Shown here piece by piece: positions 7,296-15,093 of a stretch of DNA of 27,234 nucleotides. The notes under the pieces are model-generated. The model had not been told where the DNA came from and searched no databases. It saw only the letters and a list, made by a program, of their open reading frames with translations. The DNA is from Sva-07 sp038321235. Its GTDB lineage: Bacteria > Actinomycetota > Acidimicrobiia > Acidimicrobiales > Ilumatobacteraceae. The stretch spans positions 1 to 27,234 of the forward strand of contig JBBQEU010000038.1 of NCBI GenBank assembly GCA_038321235.1. The letters are read 5' to 3'. How positions within the stretch are numbered: position 1 is the first letter of the stretch; each line of letters starts with the position of its first letter. Position numbers and translations under genes: made by a program.

Positions 7296-8051
7296 TCAGC
7301 CGCGATTGCGAGAGAACCGTGCTCCGCGACGGATGTACTCCTCGGAGTGCATCTTGTGTTGCTCCTCGTCCCACGCCACTTGGCGCAGCAGGTCGCCGAC
7401 GGACGCGTGGTAGCCGTAGTCGCCGCGATACCGCGACTCCCATGATGTCTCGTCGAACTCCGGGTGCTCGGCCACGAACAACGAGTACTGGCGCAGGGCG
7501 TGATCCTCGAAGTCGCTGTTGAGTTGGTAGGACCACTTCGGTCGCACGACGTAGAGCATCCACGACAGGTGGTAGTAGAGGAACGACAAGATCTGCGGGA
7601 AAACGCGGTCGAGGAACCAGCGGCGCTCGTAGCCGTTCTGTTCGAGGAACTCCTCCATGATCAGGAGGTGCCAGAACTCATTGTCTTGTTCGTCGCGGGC
7701 GAGCACGACCCGATCCTGGATCTTGCGATCGAACTCGTGGTCGTGGTGGTTCTGCGTCTGGGCGATGTGGCCGACGTGCTCCCACGCCATGTACGGCACG
7801 CGGGCGACGAGTTCGACGAATGCGAAGAACTCGAAGCTGCGTCCCTGCGGGAACACCTTGTCCGCCGTCCAGAACAGCATGCGGGCCGGCAGGCCGTACC
7901 GGTAGCTCGGCATGGCGAGGTATCGCTCTTGATGCTCTCGGAGCTCCGCTGGTGACAGCGGCATGGCGAAGCACGATTCGGGCTGCTCGGGCGGAACCGG
8001 GCGCTCGGTGGACGGCGCATCGGCGTTGAAGGTTCTGGTCTCGACGGTCAT
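7296..8051 (-). CDS. Alternative-oxidase-family diiron protein
   Basis: This 251-residue protein matches the alternative oxidase (AOX/plastid terminal oxidase) family, diiron quinol oxidases that reduce oxygen to water without pumping protons. The four-helix ligand pattern is complete: E80 in FVELVARVPYMAWEHVG, E125xxH128 in DNEFWHLLIMEE, E182 in the DFEDHALRQY helix, and E229xxH232 in AWDEEQHKMH. Hydrophobic FVELVARVPYMAW and FPQILSFLYYHLSWMLYVV segments fit a monotopic membrane protein. AOX is uncommon in actinobacteria, so this could be a quinol oxidase or a divergent diiron relative with another substrate. It lies alone, upstream of the repressor gene. A weak SD (AAAGG) lies about 9 nt before the ATG. 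The family call is confident, the quinol oxidase activity less so. Confidence 0.82.
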   Translation of the reverse strand: MTVETRTFNADAPSTERPVPPEQPESCFAMPLSPAELREHQERYLAMPSYRYGLPARMLFWTADKVFPQGRSFEFFAFVELVARVPYMAWEHVGHIAQTQNHHDHEFDRKIQDRVVLARDEQDNEFWHLLIMEEFLEQNGYERRWFLDRVFPQILSFLYYHLSWMLYVVRPKWSYQLNSDFEDHALRQYSLFVAEHPEFDETSWESRYRGDYGYHASVGDLLRQVAWDEEQHKMHSEEYIRRGARFSRNRG

Positions 8052-8177
8052 GGTCTCGGGCCTTTCGTCAGGGACTGATGTATGCCAGCCTACGAAGCCG
8101 ACGTTCTGGCCGATCGGGGTCAGTCGTCACACTTCCCGGTGACTGGCCGATCGCAAACGAAGAGCTGACCTCTGCGC

Positions 8178-8399
8178 ATGGTCAGCGACGTCGATCGGAC
8201 GAAGATGCGCCGGCTGGCACGCGACCTCGCCGCCGGTGAGTCTGGCGACAGGGGTACCCCTGAGCAACATCGGCGGATTCTCGAAACGATCAATGCCGAC
8301 CGTCGACGCCAGGGTCTCGAACCGCTGACCGACCGTGCGCCGGAGGAGGGTCTGTATGAGCGAGCTCGATCCCTCGGCATGGCTCGCGTCGATCGCTGA
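8178..8399 (+). CDS. Small hypothetical protein upstream of nucleotidyltransferase relic
   Basis: A 73-residue charged, mostly helical protein (RRLARDLAAGES, EQHRRILETINADRR). I recognise no family. It overlaps the start of the nucleotidyltransferase relic by 44 nt, and the SD of that gene (GGAGGAGGG, 8342-8350) lies within it, so the two would be translationally coupled. Small gene plus nucleotidyltransferase is a common toxin-antitoxin layout, so it may be an antitoxin-like partner. Alternatively it is a shadow ORF. Its C-terminal part lies in the overlap and may not be conserved. Confidence 0.4.
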   Translation: MVSDVDRTKMRRLARDLAAGESGDRGTPEQHRRILETINADRRRQGLEPLTDRAPEEGLYERARSLGMARVDR

Positions 8400-8836
8400 G
8401 ATCTTCGACTCCGTCCATGTTGGATGGACGCTTGTCGGCGCGCTCGCGGCCAACTGTTATCGCGCGACTCCGCGGTTCACCACCGACGTCGACGTTGGCA
8501 ACGTTCGATCCTGAACTCGAACGTCGCCTGATCGACGCGGGGTACGAAGTTGACGTCATCGCCGACGCAGGCGAGCTGGCACATCTACTCCGCTGGCACC
8601 GCGGTGCGGAGGCCATCGACATCCTGCTGGCCGTCGTCGAGTACCAGCGCGTTGCGCTCGCGCGGGTACACGATCACGTGTTGGCCGTTTGGGACGTCAT
8701 CATCCACAAGTTGATCGCATGGCGTCAGCGCGACCGCGGCGACATCCGCTCGATCCTCGAAGCCGGAGCCGATCTCGATCGCGACTACCTCGATCGGTGA
8801 ATCGCCAACTGGGACGTTGCCGACCGCTGGGCACCT
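8356..8836 (+). pseudogene. Nucleotidyltransferase-fold protein (AbiEii-like), broken
   Basis: Translation begins at the ATG at 8356 behind a strong SD and gives the nucleotidyltransferase start GALAANCYRATPRFTTDVD, with the TxDxD acidic pair of the catalytic site. Right after this pair, near 8490-8497, the frame is lost and the native frame stops at TGA (8512-8514). The rest of the fold continues in another frame: LATFDPELERRLIDAGYEVD, IDILLAVVEYQRVALARVHD, DVIIHKLIAWRQRDRGDI, DLDRDYLDR. There a TGA at 8798-8800 interrupts, but the same frame continues with IANWDVADRW; TGG is the likely ancestral codon. So there is one frameshift and one probable nonsense change. It was probably a toxin-like or small-molecule nucleotidyltransferase. 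Confidence 0.72.
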
Positions 8837-8935
8837 TTCCGGAGCCCGAAGTCACCTGGCGCGCCGTCCGTCAGTGTTCGCGAATCGATCGGGCCGTGGC
8901 TCGGTCGTCGGCACGCGATGCGGCATCATCGGGCC

Positions 8936-10297
8936 ATGGAGACAGCCCGTACCAGGCTGATCGCCGAGCTCGGCGGCTGGCCAACTGACGATCGGGTGAC
9001 GATCGACGGCACCGACCCGGTACTCGCCACCCCTTGGCCGGTTGGAGAGGTCGCGGCGGTCGCACTCGCGCAGGCCGGCGCGGCTGCGGCAGAACTCGCC
9101 CGACGCGCCGGCGCCGATCCCGGCCCAGTCAGGGTCAGTGTGGGGGACGCAACGGCGGCCACGCTCGGGTTCGCGGTGATGCGCGTCGGCGGTGAGTCGA
9201 TCGGGCGGACCAACGCGGCCAACCCGTGGGTGGAGCGCTATCGGTGCGCCGACGATCGCTGGATCCACTGTCATGGGGGGTTCCCACCGCTGGTCGATCG
9301 CCTCGCTTCGCTGCTCGGCATCCCGGCTGCCGCTGACGCGCAGGCGATCGCCGTAGCCACCGCGAGGTGGGAATCGGTCGAACTCGAGGACGCGGTTGCC
9401 GCAGCGCACGGTTGCGCAGCGATCATCCGCACCGAGGACGAATGGCGGAGGCATCCTCAGGGTCAGCTCGTGCTCGGAATGCCGACGGTCGTTCAGAGCC
9501 AACGTGACACCGTCGAGGCGCGGTGGTCGCCGTCGCCCGTGCGCCCGCTCGACGGGCTGCGCGTCCTCGACCTCACGCGGGTCCTCGCCGGACCGACCGC
9601 CGGGCGCACGCTCGCTGCGTTCGGCGCCGACGTGCTGCACGTGCGAGGTCCCGATGTACCCGTCGTGCCGGCCTTCGTCATCGACACCGGGCACGGCAAG
9701 CGACAGGCATTCGCCGAGCTGACCGATCCCGGCGACCGGGGTCGGCTCCGCCAGGTCGCGCTCGATGCCGACGTCGTCCTGCAGGGTTGGCGGCCGGGCA
9801 TCGTCGAACGCTTCGCTCTCGACGAAGCGTCCCTGCGGGCTGACGGCTTCACCGGCGCCTACGGCTCGGTGTGCGCCTACGGCCACGATGGGCCATGGGC
9901 GGGTCGTGCGGGGTGGGAGCAACTCGCGCAGTCCACGAGCGGGCTGTGCCTCGACCCGCTCGGCGACGACAAGCCGACGATGCTGCCGTGTGCGGCCACC
10001 GACTACACGACCGGGTTCGCGTTGGCAGCCGGCGTGATGCGGGCGATCGACGCCTTGCTGCAGGACGGACGCGCTCGCCGAGTGGACGCCTCGCTCTGTC
10101 AGACCGCCGGCTGGATCCTGAAGGTCGGACGACTCGCCGATACCGGACGCCCGAGCGGGTTCGCTCCCGCGCTGTTGCGTTCGGACACCGACTTCGGCGT
10201 GGTCGAGCATCTCGGTCCTTGCGTGTCGGTCGACGGCCTCGACATCCGCTGGGAGCGCGTGACCACACCGCTCGGCCAGGGAGCGCTGACCTGGTGA
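8936..10297 (+). CDS. Type III CoA-transferase (CaiB/BaiF family)
   Basis: This 453-residue protein belongs to the CaiB/BaiF (formyl-CoA transferase) family, which moves CoA between carboxylic acids. The CoA-binding start VLDLTRVLAGPTAGRTLAAF lies at about residue 210 instead of near the N-terminus, followed by ADVLHVRGP, and the catalytic aspartate is D356 in CAATDYTTGFALAAG. The first about 205 residues are themselves like the family's second half (NPWVERYRCADDRWIHCHGG at about 97-116, then an ELEDA and EEW-type helix region), so the protein looks permuted or partly duplicated. The ATG at 8936 is chosen; an ATG six codons upstream only adds MRHHRA. The stop overlaps the next gene in GTGA. 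Substrate unknown; with an acyl-CoA dehydrogenase nearby, fatty or aromatic acid catabolism is plausible. Confidence 0.85.
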   Translation: METARTRLIAELGGWPTDDRVTIDGTDPVLATPWPVGEVAAVALAQAGAAAAELARRAGADPGPVRVSVGDATAATLGFAVMRVGGESIGRTNAANPWVERYRCADDRWIHCHGGFPPLVDRLASLLGIPAAADAQAIAVATARWESVELEDAVAAAHGCAAIIRTEDEWRRHPQGQLVLGMPTVVQSQRDTVEARWSPSPVRPLDGLRVLDLTRVLAGPTAGRTLAAFGADVLHVRGPDVPVVPAFVIDTGHGKRQAFAELTDPGDRGRLRQVALDADVVLQGWRPGIVERFALDEASLRADGFTGAYGSVCAYGHDGPWAGRAGWEQLAQSTSGLCLDPLGDDKPTMLPCAATDYTTGFALAAGVMRAIDALLQDGRARRVDASLCQTAGWILKVGRLADTGRPSGFAPALLRSDTDFGVVEHLGPCVSVDGLDIRWERVTTPLGQGALTW

Positions 10298-10593
10298 GCG
10301 AGTACGAGTTCGTTGCGGAGGTCTGGCGCTGGAACGGCGAGGCTGCTTGGCACTTCGTCACGCTGCCCCACGATGTGACCGACGACATCGACGACAGCCA
10401 CGAGGGCGCGCGAGGTGGCTTCGGGTCGCGGCGTGTCGAGGTCACCGTCGGCTCGACGACGTGGCGGACATCGGTGTTCCCCGACAAGAACGCCGCTTCG
10501 TACTTGCTGCCCGTGAAGCAGGCGGTCCGCAAGGCAGAGGGCCTGGACGAGGGCGCGCTTGTCGATATTCGACTCCGGCTGCTCGTGGACTGA
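10294..10593 (+). CDS. DUF1905 domain protein
   Basis: A 99-residue soluble beta-rich protein matching DUF1905: YEFVAEVWRWNGEAAWHFVTLP at the start (conserved W-x-WHFVTLP), a central GGFGSRRVEVTVGSTTWRTS, then FPDKNAASYLLPVKQAVRKA and DIRLRLL. The function of the family is not established, and it is sometimes fused to YdeI-type domains. The GTG start overlaps the TGA of the CoA-transferase (GTGA), so the two are translationally coupled in one operon. Confidence 0.85.
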   Translation: MSEYEFVAEVWRWNGEAAWHFVTLPHDVTDDIDDSHEGARGGFGSRRVEVTVGSTTWRTSVFPDKNAASYLLPVKQAVRKAEGLDEGALVDIRLRLLVD

Positions 10594-10698
10594 CGACGAG
10601 CGACGGCACGACCGCTCCAACGGTGTGACCGGTCGATCCGTCGCGTCGACGGGGTGATCACTAGGTTTGGATCGTCCGCTGAACCTGGGAGAAGCAAA

Positions 10699-12030
10699 AT
10701 GGCCGGTCTCGAATCCACCCCCGACATGTACGACCTACGGATGTCCGAGCGCGTCCGACCGCTCTACGATTCGGTGAAGAAGTTCATCTACACCGAGGTC
10801 GAACCGATCACGGCCGAGTTCTTCCGACTCGGTCAGGGCCGAGCCGACCACTGGGGCTACGGCGACGGTCAGCTCGAGCTGCTCGAGTCGGTCAAGGACA
10901 AGGCCAAGGAACAGGGCCTGTGGAACTTCTTCCTGCCCGACGCCGAGACCGGCGAGGGCCTCTCGAACCTCGACTATGCCTACATCGCGATGGAGCTGGG
11001 CAAGAACCCGCTCGCGTCGGAGTCGATGAACTGCGCCGCTCCTGACACCGGCAACATGGAGGTGCTCGAACGGGTCGGCACGCCCGAGCAGAAGCAGATG
11101 TGGCTCGAGCCGCTCCTTCGTGGTGAGATCCGCTCGGCGTACGCGATGACCGAGCCCGACGTCGCGTCGTCAGATGCCAAGAACGTGGCCTGCAAGGCAG
11201 TGCGTGACGGCGACGAGTGGCTGATCACGGGCGAGAAGTACTACATCTCCGGCGCCGGCGACCCGCGCTGCAAGATCATGATCACCATGGTGCAGACGAG
11301 CCCCGACGGCCCGCCGCACCAGCGCCAGTCGCAGATCCTCATCCCGATGGACACCCCCGGCGTCGAGATCCTCGGCCCGATGCACGTCTTCGGCAAGGAC
11401 GACGCCCCGCACGGACACATGCACCTTCGCTTCAACGACGTGCGCGTGCCCTACGAGAACGTGCTCCTCGGTGAAGGTCGCGGTTTCGAGATCTCCCAGG
11501 TCCGTCTCGGCCCGGGTCGCATCCACCACTGCATGCGATCGATCGGCGCAGCGGAGCGTGCACTCGAGCTGATGGTCAAGCGTGGCCTCACCCGCGAGGC
11601 GTTCGGCAAGCGCGTCAGCAACCTCGGCAAGAACGTCGAGATGATCGCCAAGTCGCGCATCGAGATCGAATCGATGCGCCGCATGGTGCTCACCGCTGCG
11701 AAGGCGATGGACGAACTCGGCAACGCCGAGGCCCGGGTGTGGGTCAGCGCCATCAAGGCAATGGTGCCGATCCGAGTGTGCGAGATCATCGACAACGCCA
11801 TCCAGATCCACGGCGCGACCGGCGTGTCGCAGTGGACGCCGCTCGCCGACATGTACACCTCGCAGCGCACACTGCGTCTGGCCGATGGCCCCGACGAGGT
11901 GCACTGGTTCGTCGTCGGCCGCTCGGAGATCGCCCGGTGGGAAGAGGAGGGTGGCAACACCTACGACCCGAAGGCCGAATACATGTCGCGCACCAACGAC
12001 GTCAAGGACGGCATCTTCTCCGGCCCCTGA
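10699..12030 (+). CDS. Acyl-CoA dehydrogenase (ACAD10/11-like)
   Basis: This 443-residue flavoprotein of the acyl-CoA dehydrogenase family oxidises an acyl-CoA to the 2-enoyl-CoA. It shows the N-terminal helical domain, the FAD/substrate loop AYAMTEPDVASSDAKN, the middle beta domain with the FNDVRVPYENVLLGEGRGFEI signature, the C-terminal helices with GPGRIHHCMRSIG, and IQIHGATGVS and RLADGPDEVH near the end, the latter typical of the ACAD10/ACAD11 group. The ATG at 10699 is preferred over upstream in-frame starts because GGGAGAAG lies just upstream, and a TAGGTT -10 (10662-10667) would give a leader of about 25 nt. Chain length specificity cannot be read. A palindromic repeat begins on its stop codon. 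Confidence 0.93.
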   Translation: MAGLESTPDMYDLRMSERVRPLYDSVKKFIYTEVEPITAEFFRLGQGRADHWGYGDGQLELLESVKDKAKEQGLWNFFLPDAETGEGLSNLDYAYIAMELGKNPLASESMNCAAPDTGNMEVLERVGTPEQKQMWLEPLLRGEIRSAYAMTEPDVASSDAKNVACKAVRDGDEWLITGEKYYISGAGDPRCKIMITMVQTSPDGPPHQRQSQILIPMDTPGVEILGPMHVFGKDDAPHGHMHLRFNDVRVPYENVLLGEGRGFEISQVRLGPGRIHHCMRSIGAAERALELMVKRGLTREAFGKRVSNLGKNVEMIAKSRIEIESMRRMVLTAAKAMDELGNAEARVWVSAIKAMVPIRVCEIIDNAIQIHGATGVSQWTPLADMYTSQRTLRLADGPDEVHWFVVGRSEIARWEEEGGNTYDPKAEYMSRTNDVKDGIFSGP

Positions 12031-12061
12031 TTACAACAGGGGTCAGACCCGCGATGTAATC
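12029..12061. repeat. 33-bp palindrome, family A copy 1
   Basis: Inverted repeat centred on 12045 with 13 of 16 pairs matched: GATTACA and TGTAATC ends and a GGGTCAGACCC core. It fills the whole gap between the stop codons of the convergent dehydrogenase and acetyltransferase genes, so it may act as a two-way terminator. It has the same length and GTCAGAC core as the palindromes at 24237 and 25233. Confidence 0.7.
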
Positions 12062-12062
12062 G

Positions 12063-13295
12063 TCAGTAGCCGGTTCCACAGAACGGTGTGGGGCGAACGG
12101 CGAAAAGAGCGTCGAGGCGACCGAGGACGTCGTCGCTCGGCGCCACCGCGCCGATCGTTGCCAGGTCGTGCCACGACACCGCTCCGAGATAGGCAGCCGA
12201 CAGGGCGCCGATGTCGATGCTGATGTCTGCCGGCCCGTCCACGCGTTTGGCGCCGTGGCCGGCGACGAGCCACGTTGCGCAGTTCGTCGTGAACATCGGG
12301 TCGTGGACTTCGATGGTTGCCGCGGCGTCGACTGGCGCATAGGAGCGGGCGGTCAGCGCGCCGTCGAGATCGAGGATGCGGACCCACTGGTCGTCGATCC
12401 GTTGGCGAACTTCGTAGGCCCGGGTGTCGTGCATCGCTCGTCTCGCCGGTTCGTCGACGGGTCGTACGTCGGCCGTCCATGTGGTGATGAGGTCGATGCC
12501 GAGGAGGAAGCGCCACAGTTCGACCTCGACCGCCGGTGACGCACCCCACAGGTCGCGCACCTTTCCTGCGCCAGTCGGATTGGCCGCGAACGACTCGTCC
12601 CAGTCGACGTCGTAGAAGACATAGCCGTCATCGTTGCCGTCGGAGTCGCTGTGCACGGCGACGAAGGAGCCCTTGCCGTACTGCGTCTCGGTTGGCTCAC
12701 TCGCCCCCTTCAGGATTCTCTCCCACATCCACGGCGGTCGACTGATCGAGCCGACTCGCCACCGAGCCACGTGCTCATACAGATCTGGCACGACGCCGAG
12801 CACCTCGGTGTGGGCGAGGAGCCGAACAGATCTCGGTGCCGCAGCGAGCCGCCACGGCTTGGCCGCTCGTGTCGAGACGACAGCAGCGACGGCATCGGTG
12901 GCGAGACCGAAACCGAACCGTCGATAGATCGGCGTTTCGCTCGCGTGGAGCGTGGCCAGCACATTGCCGCGCTCGCGTGACTCTCCGAGTAGGCGGTGCA
13001 TCAACTGTGTCAGCAAGCCGCGACGGGCGTGCGTCGGCAGCACCCCGACGCGGGTCACCCCGGCGGTCCTCACCAGCGCACCACCGGGCACCGTCGAGTC
13101 GAAGCGAAACGCCGCAACGTGGCCGACACACCTGTCGCCGTCCCACGCCGCGAGCGAATCGGCCTCGTCCCACGACGTCTGCATCGACTCGAAGGTCTCG
13201 TCGTTGATCGGCCCACTCAGGAGTGCGACTCGGAGGGTGTCGGCCGCTGCCCGTCGTTCTTGTTCGGCCACCGGCCGGATGTCGAAATCAGTCAC
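12063..13295 (-). CDS. Eis-like GNAT acetyltransferase
   Basis: This 410-residue protein has the layout of the Eis family: an N-terminal GNAT domain (about 1-150), a second GNAT-like domain, and a C-terminal sterol-carrier-like domain. Visible landmarks are the acetyl-CoA loop VGVLPTHARRGLLTQLM (83-99), LATLHASETPIYRRFGFG (113-130) in which Y124 corresponds to the general acid Tyr of mycobacterial Eis, and the C-terminal PFCGTGY, since Eis uses its C-terminal carboxylate in catalysis. Eis enzymes acetylate amines, including lysines and aminoglycosides; the natural substrate here is unknown. The GTG start follows CAACGT by 6 nt, a possible leaderless promoter but with a poor -10. The gene ends against family A palindrome copy 1. 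Confidence 0.9.
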   Translation of the reverse strand: MTDFDIRPVAEQERRAAADTLRVALLSGPINDETFESMQTSWDEADSLAAWDGDRCVGHVAAFRFDSTVPGGALVRTAGVTRVGVLPTHARRGLLTQLMHRLLGESRERGNVLATLHASETPIYRRFGFGLATDAVAAVVSTRAAKPWRLAAAPRSVRLLAHTEVLGVVPDLYEHVARWRVGSISRPPWMWERILKGASEPTETQYGKGSFVAVHSDSDGNDDGYVFYDVDWDESFAANPTGAGKVRDLWGASPAVEVELWRFLLGIDLITTWTADVRPVDEPARRAMHDTRAYEVRQRIDDQWVRILDLDGALTARSYAPVDAAATIEVHDPMFTTNCATWLVAGHGAKRVDGPADISIDIGALSAAYLGAVSWHDLATIGAVAPSDDVLGRLDALFAVRPTPFCGTGY

Positions 13296-13346
13296 CCGCC
13301 CACGTTGTCACACGCGCTGGGCCGGTCGGCCCCCGGTTTCCCGCTC

Positions 13347-13449
13347 CGGTGAGAGGTGAACGGCGGGGGCGCACACGATTCTCACCGCAGTGCGTCGATG
13401 GTCGCCACCGGTGAGGGTTGTGTGCAGGGGCGCCGCTCACCGCTCACCG
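13347..13449. repeat. 103-bp nested inverted-repeat element, copy 1
   Basis: Two 41-bp modules (13347-13387 and 13409-13449) flank a 21-bp spacer. Four copies of a motif starting CGGTGAG alternate in orientation. The outer arms (13348-13365 with 13431-13448) match at 16 of 18 positions; the inner arms (13371-13387 with 13409-13425) at 14 of 17. The modules can pair with each other (nested cruciform) or fold singly (two hairpins). Copy 2 at 18969-19071 has identical spacing. It lies 19 bp after the sigma-factor stop and upstream of the acetyltransferase gene. Similarity between copies continues to about 13466. Confidence 0.85.
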
Positions 13450-13468
13450 CAAGGTGGGTGGAGGGCGG

Positions 13469-14404
13469 TCAGACGGCGAGGAGGTCTCGAGCGCCGGTGT
13501 CGCTGGAGGGGTGGCGCAGCTTGCTCATCGCGCGCGCTTCGATCTGGCGGATGCGCTCACGAGTGAGGTTGAAGTGCTCGCCGACCTCTTCGAGCGTGCG
13601 CGGCTCGCCGCGGTCGAGACCGAAGCGGAGCTTGAGGATCTCGCGCTCGCGCTCGTCGAGCGGAGCGAGCAGTCTTGAGATCTCGTCGGGCAGCAGCGCG
13701 GTGGCGGCAACCTCGAACGGCGATTCGGCCGAACGGTCCTCGACCACGTCGCCGAGTTCGGCGTCGCCGTCCTCACGCAGTGGTTCCGACAGCGAGAGGG
13801 GCTCGGCGGCGAAGCGCAGCGCTTCGGTCACCTTGTCCTCGGGCATCTCGACTTCCTTGGCCAGCTCGGAGAGCGTGGCGGGACGGCCGAACTTCAGCTC
13901 GAGGCGCGACCGCGCCTTTTGCAGCCGGGCGAGCGTGTCGCCGGCGTGGACCGGGAGACGGATCGTGCGGCCGGTGTTGGCGATACCGCGGGTGATCGCC
14001 TGGCGGATCCACCACGTGGCGTAGGTGGAGAACTTGAAGCCCTTGCGCCAGTCGAACTTCTCGACGGCATGCATCAGTCCGAGGTTGCCCTCCTGGATGA
14101 GGTCGAGCAGTGGGAGACCGGATGCCTGGTACTTCTTCGCGATCGACACCACGAGACGCAGGTTCGACTGCACGAACTGGCGCTCGGCTTCTTCGCCCTG
14201 GCGGGCGGTACGGCGCAGCTCGCGCTTCTTGGCAGCGGTGAGTGTGCCACCTGCATCGAGCTCGGCGATCGCCTCGTTGCCGGCCTCGATGGCCTTGGCC
14301 AGACGCACCTCGTCGTCTTTGGTGAGCAGCGTGTACTGCCCGATGTCGGTGAGATAGAGACGAACGAGGTCTTCGTCGTCGCGGTCGACGCGGTCTTTGG
14401 CCAC
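13469..14404 (-). CDS. Group 2 sigma-70 factor (RpoD/SigA-like)
   Basis: A 311-residue primary-like sigma factor without the acidic 1.1 region. Region 1.2 (DLVRLYLTDIGQYTLLT, about 12-28), region 2 with NLRLVVSIAKKY, the core-binding LDLIQEGNLGLMHAVEKFDW and the -10 recognition FSTYATWWIRQAITR (about 81-139), region 3 (about 155-235) and region 4 with the helix-turn-helix TLEEVGEHFNLTRERIRQIE near the C-terminus are all present. This suggests recognition of promoters close to the housekeeping type; a secondary vegetative or stress role is likely for its size. The GTG start has AGGAG 6 nt upstream. A TTGACG-16-TATCGT promoter and a leader of about 130 nt with a hairpin precede it. Copy 1 of the 103-bp element follows its stop. 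Confidence 0.93.
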   Translation of the reverse strand: MAKDRVDRDDEDLVRLYLTDIGQYTLLTKDDEVRLAKAIEAGNEAIAELDAGGTLTAAKKRELRRTARQGEEAERQFVQSNLRLVVSIAKKYQASGLPLLDLIQEGNLGLMHAVEKFDWRKGFKFSTYATWWIRQAITRGIANTGRTIRLPVHAGDTLARLQKARSRLELKFGRPATLSELAKEVEMPEDKVTEALRFAAEPLSLSEPLREDGDAELGDVVEDRSAESPFEVAATALLPDEISRLLAPLDEREREILKLRFGLDRGEPRTLEEVGEHFNLTRERIRQIEARAMSKLRHPSSDTGARDLLAV

Positions 14405-14429
14405 CTGGTGCTCCTACTGTGTCGTGTCG

Positions 14430-14460
14430 ACGACGGCATCGGTGGTGCCGGTGCCGTCGT
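14430..14460 (-). promoter_or_regulatory. Hairpin in the sigma-factor leader
   Basis: Positions 14430-14442 pair with 14448-14460 (12 Watson-Crick pairs and one T-G, loop of 5). It lies in the predicted 5' leader of the sigma-factor mRNA, 14 nt upstream of its AGGAG. It could control elongation or ribosome access, or protect the mRNA; nothing in the sequence shows which. Confidence 0.5.
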
Positions 14461-14539
14461 GGAGGATTCGGCGTGCGAGTGTGTCTGTTGGCGAAGTCTG
14501 CGGAGAAGGGTGCACGACGATCGACATGAGACGTCGGTC

Positions 14540-14567
14540 ACGATACCGACGCCGTCGGATCCGTCAA
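14540..14567 (-). promoter_or_regulatory. Promoter of the sigma-factor gene
   Basis: On the minus strand TTGACG (14567-14562), a 16-bp spacer and TATCGT (14545-14540) resemble a housekeeping promoter. Transcription would start near 14533, giving a leader of about 130 nt before the GTG at 14404. Confidence 0.5.
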
Positions 14568-14589
14568 CCAATGGAATCAAACAGCAACA

Positions 14590-14612
14590 CACATATCGCG
14601 GTTCGAGATGTG
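14590..14612. repeat. Hairpin with family B arm in reversed order
   Basis: CACATATCG (14590-14598) and CGAGATGTG (14604-14612) pair at 8 of 9 positions around a CGGTT loop. GTTCGAGATGTG (14601-14612) is identical to the left arm of the palindromes at 20708 and 26990; here the arms come in the opposite order. It lies between the divergent sigma-factor and ABM genes, so an operator role is possible. Confidence 0.5.
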
Positions 14613-14630
14613 CTAGGGGGATGGATCACC

Positions 14631-15002
14631 ATGAGCGATGACATGAGCGATGAGGGTGTCGTGAGCGACGAACGCAACGATTCCGACCCGATCGGCGAGG
14701 TCGAACTGACGGTGGTGACGATGACCTTCGACGCCGTTGACGACGCAGCGCTCGTCGCGCTCTTGTCGAAGTACGTGGTGCTCACGCGGATGCAGGATGG
14801 ATGCCGCAATGTCGATCTCTGTGCGAGCGTGACGCACCCCGGCCGGCACCTCGTGGTGCAGAAGTGGGAAACGCCCGAGCACCAGCAGGCACACTTCGAT
14901 TCCGAGGTGATGATCGACATGGCGACTGGGTGCGCCGGGGTGTTGTCGAATGCACCCGACATCGATCTCTGGGATGCCACGAGCGCGCACGATCTGCGCT
15001 GA
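14631..15002 (+). CDS. Antibiotic biosynthesis monooxygenase (ABM)-fold protein
   Basis: A 123-residue protein with an acidic N-terminal tail (MSDDMSDEGVVSDERN) followed by a small ferredoxin-like ABM domain: VELTVVTMTFDAVDDAALVALL, DGCRNVDLCASVTHPGRHLVVQKWETPEHQQAHFDS. The CRNVDL...VVQKWETPEHQQAHF pattern is typical of quinol-type and related small monooxygenases, which need no cofactor. The substrate is unknown and some members are not enzymes. Starts at 14631 and 14643 (both ATGAGCGATGA) are equally possible; AGGGGG at 14615-14620 favours the first. The gene is divergent from the sigma factor and shares its upstream region. No operon partner is evident. Confidence 0.75.
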   Translation: MSDDMSDEGVVSDERNDSDPIGEVELTVVTMTFDAVDDAALVALLSKYVVLTRMQDGCRNVDLCASVTHPGRHLVVQKWETPEHQQAHFDSEVMIDMATGCAGVLSNAPDIDLWDATSAHDLR

Positions 15003-15078
15003 TCGTTGTCCGTTCGCTGCCGCTGGTGAGAACTCGGTAAAGCCGACGACACGAGGGCGCCCGGCCGAGGTCGCGCGT

Positions 15079-15084
15079 TAGAAT
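15079..15084 (+). promoter_or_regulatory. -10 box of the Bax-inhibitor-like gene
   Basis: TAGAAT, one mismatch from TATAAT, ends 9 nt before the ATG at 15094, so the mRNA would have a leader of only 2-3 nt. CAGGA lies 2 nt from the ATG, too close for a usual SD. Confidence 0.45.
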
Positions 15085-15093
15085 CGCAGGACC

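Noticed and set aside
8852..10210. A 452-codon minus-strand ORF opposite the CoA-transferase
   Set aside because: No family pattern, and the plus-strand CaiB signature is clear.
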